Shown: one piece after another, positions 62,067 to 64,000 of the stretch | Position numbering within the stretch: position 1 is the first letter of the stretch | Layout of the letters: every line of letters starts with the position of its first letter | Assembly (NCBI GenBank): GCA_031426915.1 | Contig: JASJPB010000007.1 | Span: 41,433 to 105,432, forward strand | Direction: 5' to 3' | DNA from: Sulfurimicrobium sp031426915 | GTDB lineage: Bacteria > Pseudomonadota > Gammaproteobacteria > Burkholderiales > Sulfuricellaceae | DNA: 64,000 nt | The notes under the pieces: generated by a model | What the model was told of the DNA's origin: nothing | Seen by the model: only the letters and a program-made list of their open reading frames with translations | The model's database searches: none | Made by a program: the position numbers and the translations under genes

Positions 62067-63080
62067 TTATATCTGCGCCATATCGGCGTTGGGCATTGTC
62101 TGGCACTTTCCGGTCAGGCGGTATTTCTGCAGGCGGCTGTTGGGTTTGTCGGGGAGGGTGTATTCGATGAGTCCATCGTCCAATAACGCTTTTATGGCAC
62201 GTTTGAATGCGCCGGTCTTGCTCCGCAGGTTGAGGTGGGCGATGAGTTCATTGGCCGAGAGTGGCGCGGGTGCAAGCGCGCTCAGTATCGACTCCGACTG
62301 GGCCCCGGTCCGGGCCTTTGACTGGGCCCTTGGTGCCGCGTCGAGAATCATTTGCAGCATGAACTCGATAAATGCCGCCGAATCGCTGTGTTCGGTGCTG
62401 CGGTTGAGGGCGGCGTAATATTCCTGCTGGTGTTCGTGGATGAGGGTTTCCACGGGAATGTGGGCCAAAAGCGGGTTCCATTGGCTGAGGATCAGGGTTT
62501 GCCAGAGCCGTCCCATGCGGCCGTTGCCGTCCTCGAAGGGGTGGATGAACTCGAATTCGTAGTGAAACACCGAGCTGGCAATGAGCGGGTGTTCATCCGT
62601 GGTTTTCAGCCAGTGCAGCAAGTCACGCATCAGCAGCGGAACCCGGTTGGCAGGCGGCGCCATGTGTATGACCTCACCGCCCGCCATGACGCCGACCCCG
62701 CCGCTGCGGTAATGTCCGGGCGCGTCGAGCAGCCCGCTCATGAGGACGCCGTGCGCTGCCAGCAGATCCTTTTCTGCCGAGGGTTGCCACTGGGTGTAGC
62801 GGTCATAGGCCTTGATGGCGTTGCGGGCTTCCTGGATTTCCCGTGGCGGGGCGATGACATGCCTGCCCTCGAGGATGGCGGTGATTTGCGTTTCGCTGAG
62901 GGTGTTTCCTTCGATCGCCAGCGAACCTTGTATGGTACGGATGCGATTGATGCGGCGCAGCCGCAGCGACGTTGCGGCGGCTTCATGCGCGGAAAGTCGC
63001 CCGACGGCCTCGCCGATCCGGGCGACCAGCGAGACGATGGCGGAGGTGAGGCTGTAGGGCGGGGAATAGGGTTTGCTCAT
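62067..63080 (-). CDS. Fic-family AMPylator-like protein with inhibitory helix
   Basis: 337 residues. N-terminal helix with SLAIEGN (Ser53 to Asn59), the (S/T)xxxE(G/N) inhibitory motif that blocks the ATP site; Fic core with HPFEDGNGRMGR starting at His180; C-terminal winged-helix region (about 265-320, SANELIAHLNLRSKTGAFKRA). Such proteins AMPylate or otherwise modify Tyr/Thr/Ser of targets and are often autoregulated. It overlaps the DUF2971 gene by 4 bp and ends 20 bp before the nuclease gene. Confidence 0.94.
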   Translation of the reverse strand: MSKPYSPPYSLTSAIVSLVARIGEAVGRLSAHEAAATSLRLRRINRIRTIQGSLAIEGNTLSETQITAILEGRHVIAPPREIQEARNAIKAYDRYTQWQPSAEKDLLAAHGVLMSGLLDAPGHYRSGGVGVMAGGEVIHMAPPANRVPLLMRDLLHWLKTTDEHPLIASSVFHYEFEFIHPFEDGNGRMGRLWQTLILSQWNPLLAHIPVETLIHEHQQEYYAALNRSTEHSDSAAFIEFMLQMILDAAPRAQSKARTGAQSESILSALAPAPLSANELIAHLNLRSKTGAFKRAIKALLDDGLIEYTLPDKPNSRLQKYRLTGKCQTMPNADMAQI

Positions 63081-63787
63081 GGTGCATCCACGCAGCTACT
63101 GCCATTCCACAGGGGGCAGGCCACGGTTATTTCCGTCCCCTGTTGTTGAAGAATGGGATTAAGTTTGCATCCCAGCGACTTCCATTCATCGTTATCAATA
63201 AGAGTGGATCGACTAACTCGAATACTCTTGCACCCATCTATGTCTTTGAGAAGATTTTTAATCTCCTCAAAGACGGTTTTCGGCATCCATGGGTTGAAGA
63301 TTATTTTTCTTATCGCCACAGATGGCATGTGAAGTCTAATTTGATTCAGTTGTTCATTAAAGTTAGATACGACCAATCTAAACTCCTTTTCATCAGAAAA
63401 AGCTACTCTTTTGAGAAAGGGAAGTTGCTCTTGGGTTGGTTTACATTTCCTCAATTCACTTAACTTTTTGTAATTGACCCGCTCGGCGCGAATGCCCGAC
63501 ACTTGTTTGGCGTAACTTAATAGTTTGTCCTTATGAAATTCTATGCATACCCCGCTACTGCCAGACGTAAACACTTTCCAGTGATGATAAGTTTCGGGGG
63601 CTTCTGTTAGGCAAAGCGCGTAGACAGCGGTATGCCTCGCCAATTTTGCGTAACTTAAAATGTAGTGGCTATCATTTCTATCGTCCCATGATTGGGGGCT
63701 TAACAGCGGCAATTCCTTGGTTCGCAAGTAATCAATCAGGAAAGGCAAGTCCGTGTAGCGACTTATGTAATTACTTGTCACAGTCAT
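63077..63787 (-). CDS. DUF2971 family protein
   Basis: 236 residues from MTVTSNYISRYTDLPFLI, with GGTGA 5 bp upstream; MEKSSGDR at 63811 is an alternative start. DUF2971 pattern: PFLIDYLRTKELPLLSPQSWDD, CLTEAPETYHHWKVF, GVCIEFHKDKLL and a C-terminal basic region. This family is frequent near restriction and toxin-antitoxin genes; activity unknown. More AT-rich than the genes to the left. Confidence 0.85.
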   Translation of the reverse strand: MTVTSNYISRYTDLPFLIDYLRTKELPLLSPQSWDDRNDSHYILSYAKLARHTAVYALCLTEAPETYHHWKVFTSGSSGVCIEFHKDKLLSYAKQVSGIRAERVNYKKLSELRKCKPTQEQLPFLKRVAFSDEKEFRLVVSNFNEQLNQIRLHMPSVAIRKIIFNPWMPKTVFEEIKNLLKDIDGCKSIRVSRSTLIDNDEWKSLGCKLNPILQQQGTEITVACPLWNGSSCVDAP

Positions 63788-64000
63788 TCTGTCACCACTA
63801 GATTTTTCCATCGGAACGCATCACCAGATAAATCCTATCTCATTAAGCTGAGCTTCTCGTTCCGGAAAAATCTTCCCTTGCTTCTTTGATCTTCGTTGTA
63901 CGCTAATCCATTGGCCAAGCCCCGTTTCCTCTTTCTGAGGAACTTAGAAGTGGCCCCATCCGTTTGAACAGCGGCCTGAGTTTTTTAAGTGGAATCTCTG
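63788..64000. other. Right edge of the window
   Basis: No gene could be supported. TTCCTC-TTTCT-GAGGAA (about 63926-63942) is a small dyad. The sequence is more AT-rich than the rest; it may be the promoter of the DUF2971 gene and the edge of another element. Confidence 0.3.

Noticed and set aside
63812..64000. A possible insertion-sequence end at the right edge
   Set aside because: Only AT-richness and a 6-bp dyad support it; no transposase fragment or terminal repeat can be shown.

Overview
The window is about 64 kb of gene-dense, GC-rich chromosomal DNA from a respiring, environmentally versatile proteobacterium. I favour a betaproteobacterium of the Gallionella/Sulfuricella/Nitrosomonas sort. 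The reasons are the gene order of the aa3-type cytochrome oxidase cluster with SURF1, CtaA, CtaB and SCO, the small SAP-domain and DUF1289 proteins, the PilMNOP-type secretion cluster, and the number of PAS/GGDEF/histidine-kinase genes. This is inference from protein style; no rRNA or tRNA gene is present to test it.

Layout. 1-2.6 kb (minus strand): SHOCT protein (cut by the window edge), truncated haemoglobin, cupin, small HMA-like protein, then a membrane protein overlapping a secreted protein. 2.6-4.9 kb: a Cache-PAS-PAS-GGDEF diguanylate cyclase. 5.0-6.7 kb: a short inverted-repeat element and a three-gene module read as toxin-antitoxin-chaperone (HigB-like, long HigA-like, SecB-like). 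6.7-8.8 kb: DUF1289 protein, fumC and pterin dehydratase. 9.1-14.4 kb: a GH15 glucoamylase-like enzyme followed at once by a globin-coupled histidine kinase and three receiver proteins. 14.5-15.9 kb: a metallopeptidase-like lipoprotein and a small secreted protein with a duplicated Cys motif. 16.2-24.9 kb: a complete aa3-type cytochrome c oxidase operon (coxB, coxA, ctaG, coxC, SURF1, SCO-like, ctaA, ctaB, SCO1).

25.0-25.7 kb: a second toxin-antitoxin pair. 26.1-35.3 kb: a signalling block with a degenerate receiver, a giant seven-PAS/GAF FixL-type kinase overlapping a FixJ-type regulator, an orphan NarX-type kinase, a PAS-PAS-GGDEF protein and a SAP-domain protein. 35.7-45.7 kb: a type II secretion/type IV pilus-like cluster (gspG, gspF, gspE, PilM/N/O/P-like proteins, a secretin with a C-terminal cohesin-like domain, three more pseudopilins). 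45.7-48.7 kb: a LuxR-type regulator converging on a NarX-type kinase, plus two small stress-type proteins. 49.3-55.2 kb: a Sia-type phosphatase/kinase/antagonist/diguanylate-cyclase operon with a CBS-domain input, divergent from a histidine kinase carrying the same kind of CBS input and a tandem-receiver protein. 55.7-63.8 kb: a defence/repair-like block (AbiEii/AbiEi, YhaN-like and SbcD-like pair, Fic protein, DUF2971 protein).

How the parts fit. Gas sensing (globins, PAS proteins), aerobic respiration and c-di-GMP signalling dominate. Three GGDEF proteins, five histidine kinases and seven receiver proteins lie within 53 kb. The most interesting systems are the toxin-antitoxin-chaperone module, the CBS-gated Sia circuit with its divergent CBS kinase, and the hybrid secretion cluster with the cohesin-tailed secretin and a repeat inserted in front of a pseudopilin.
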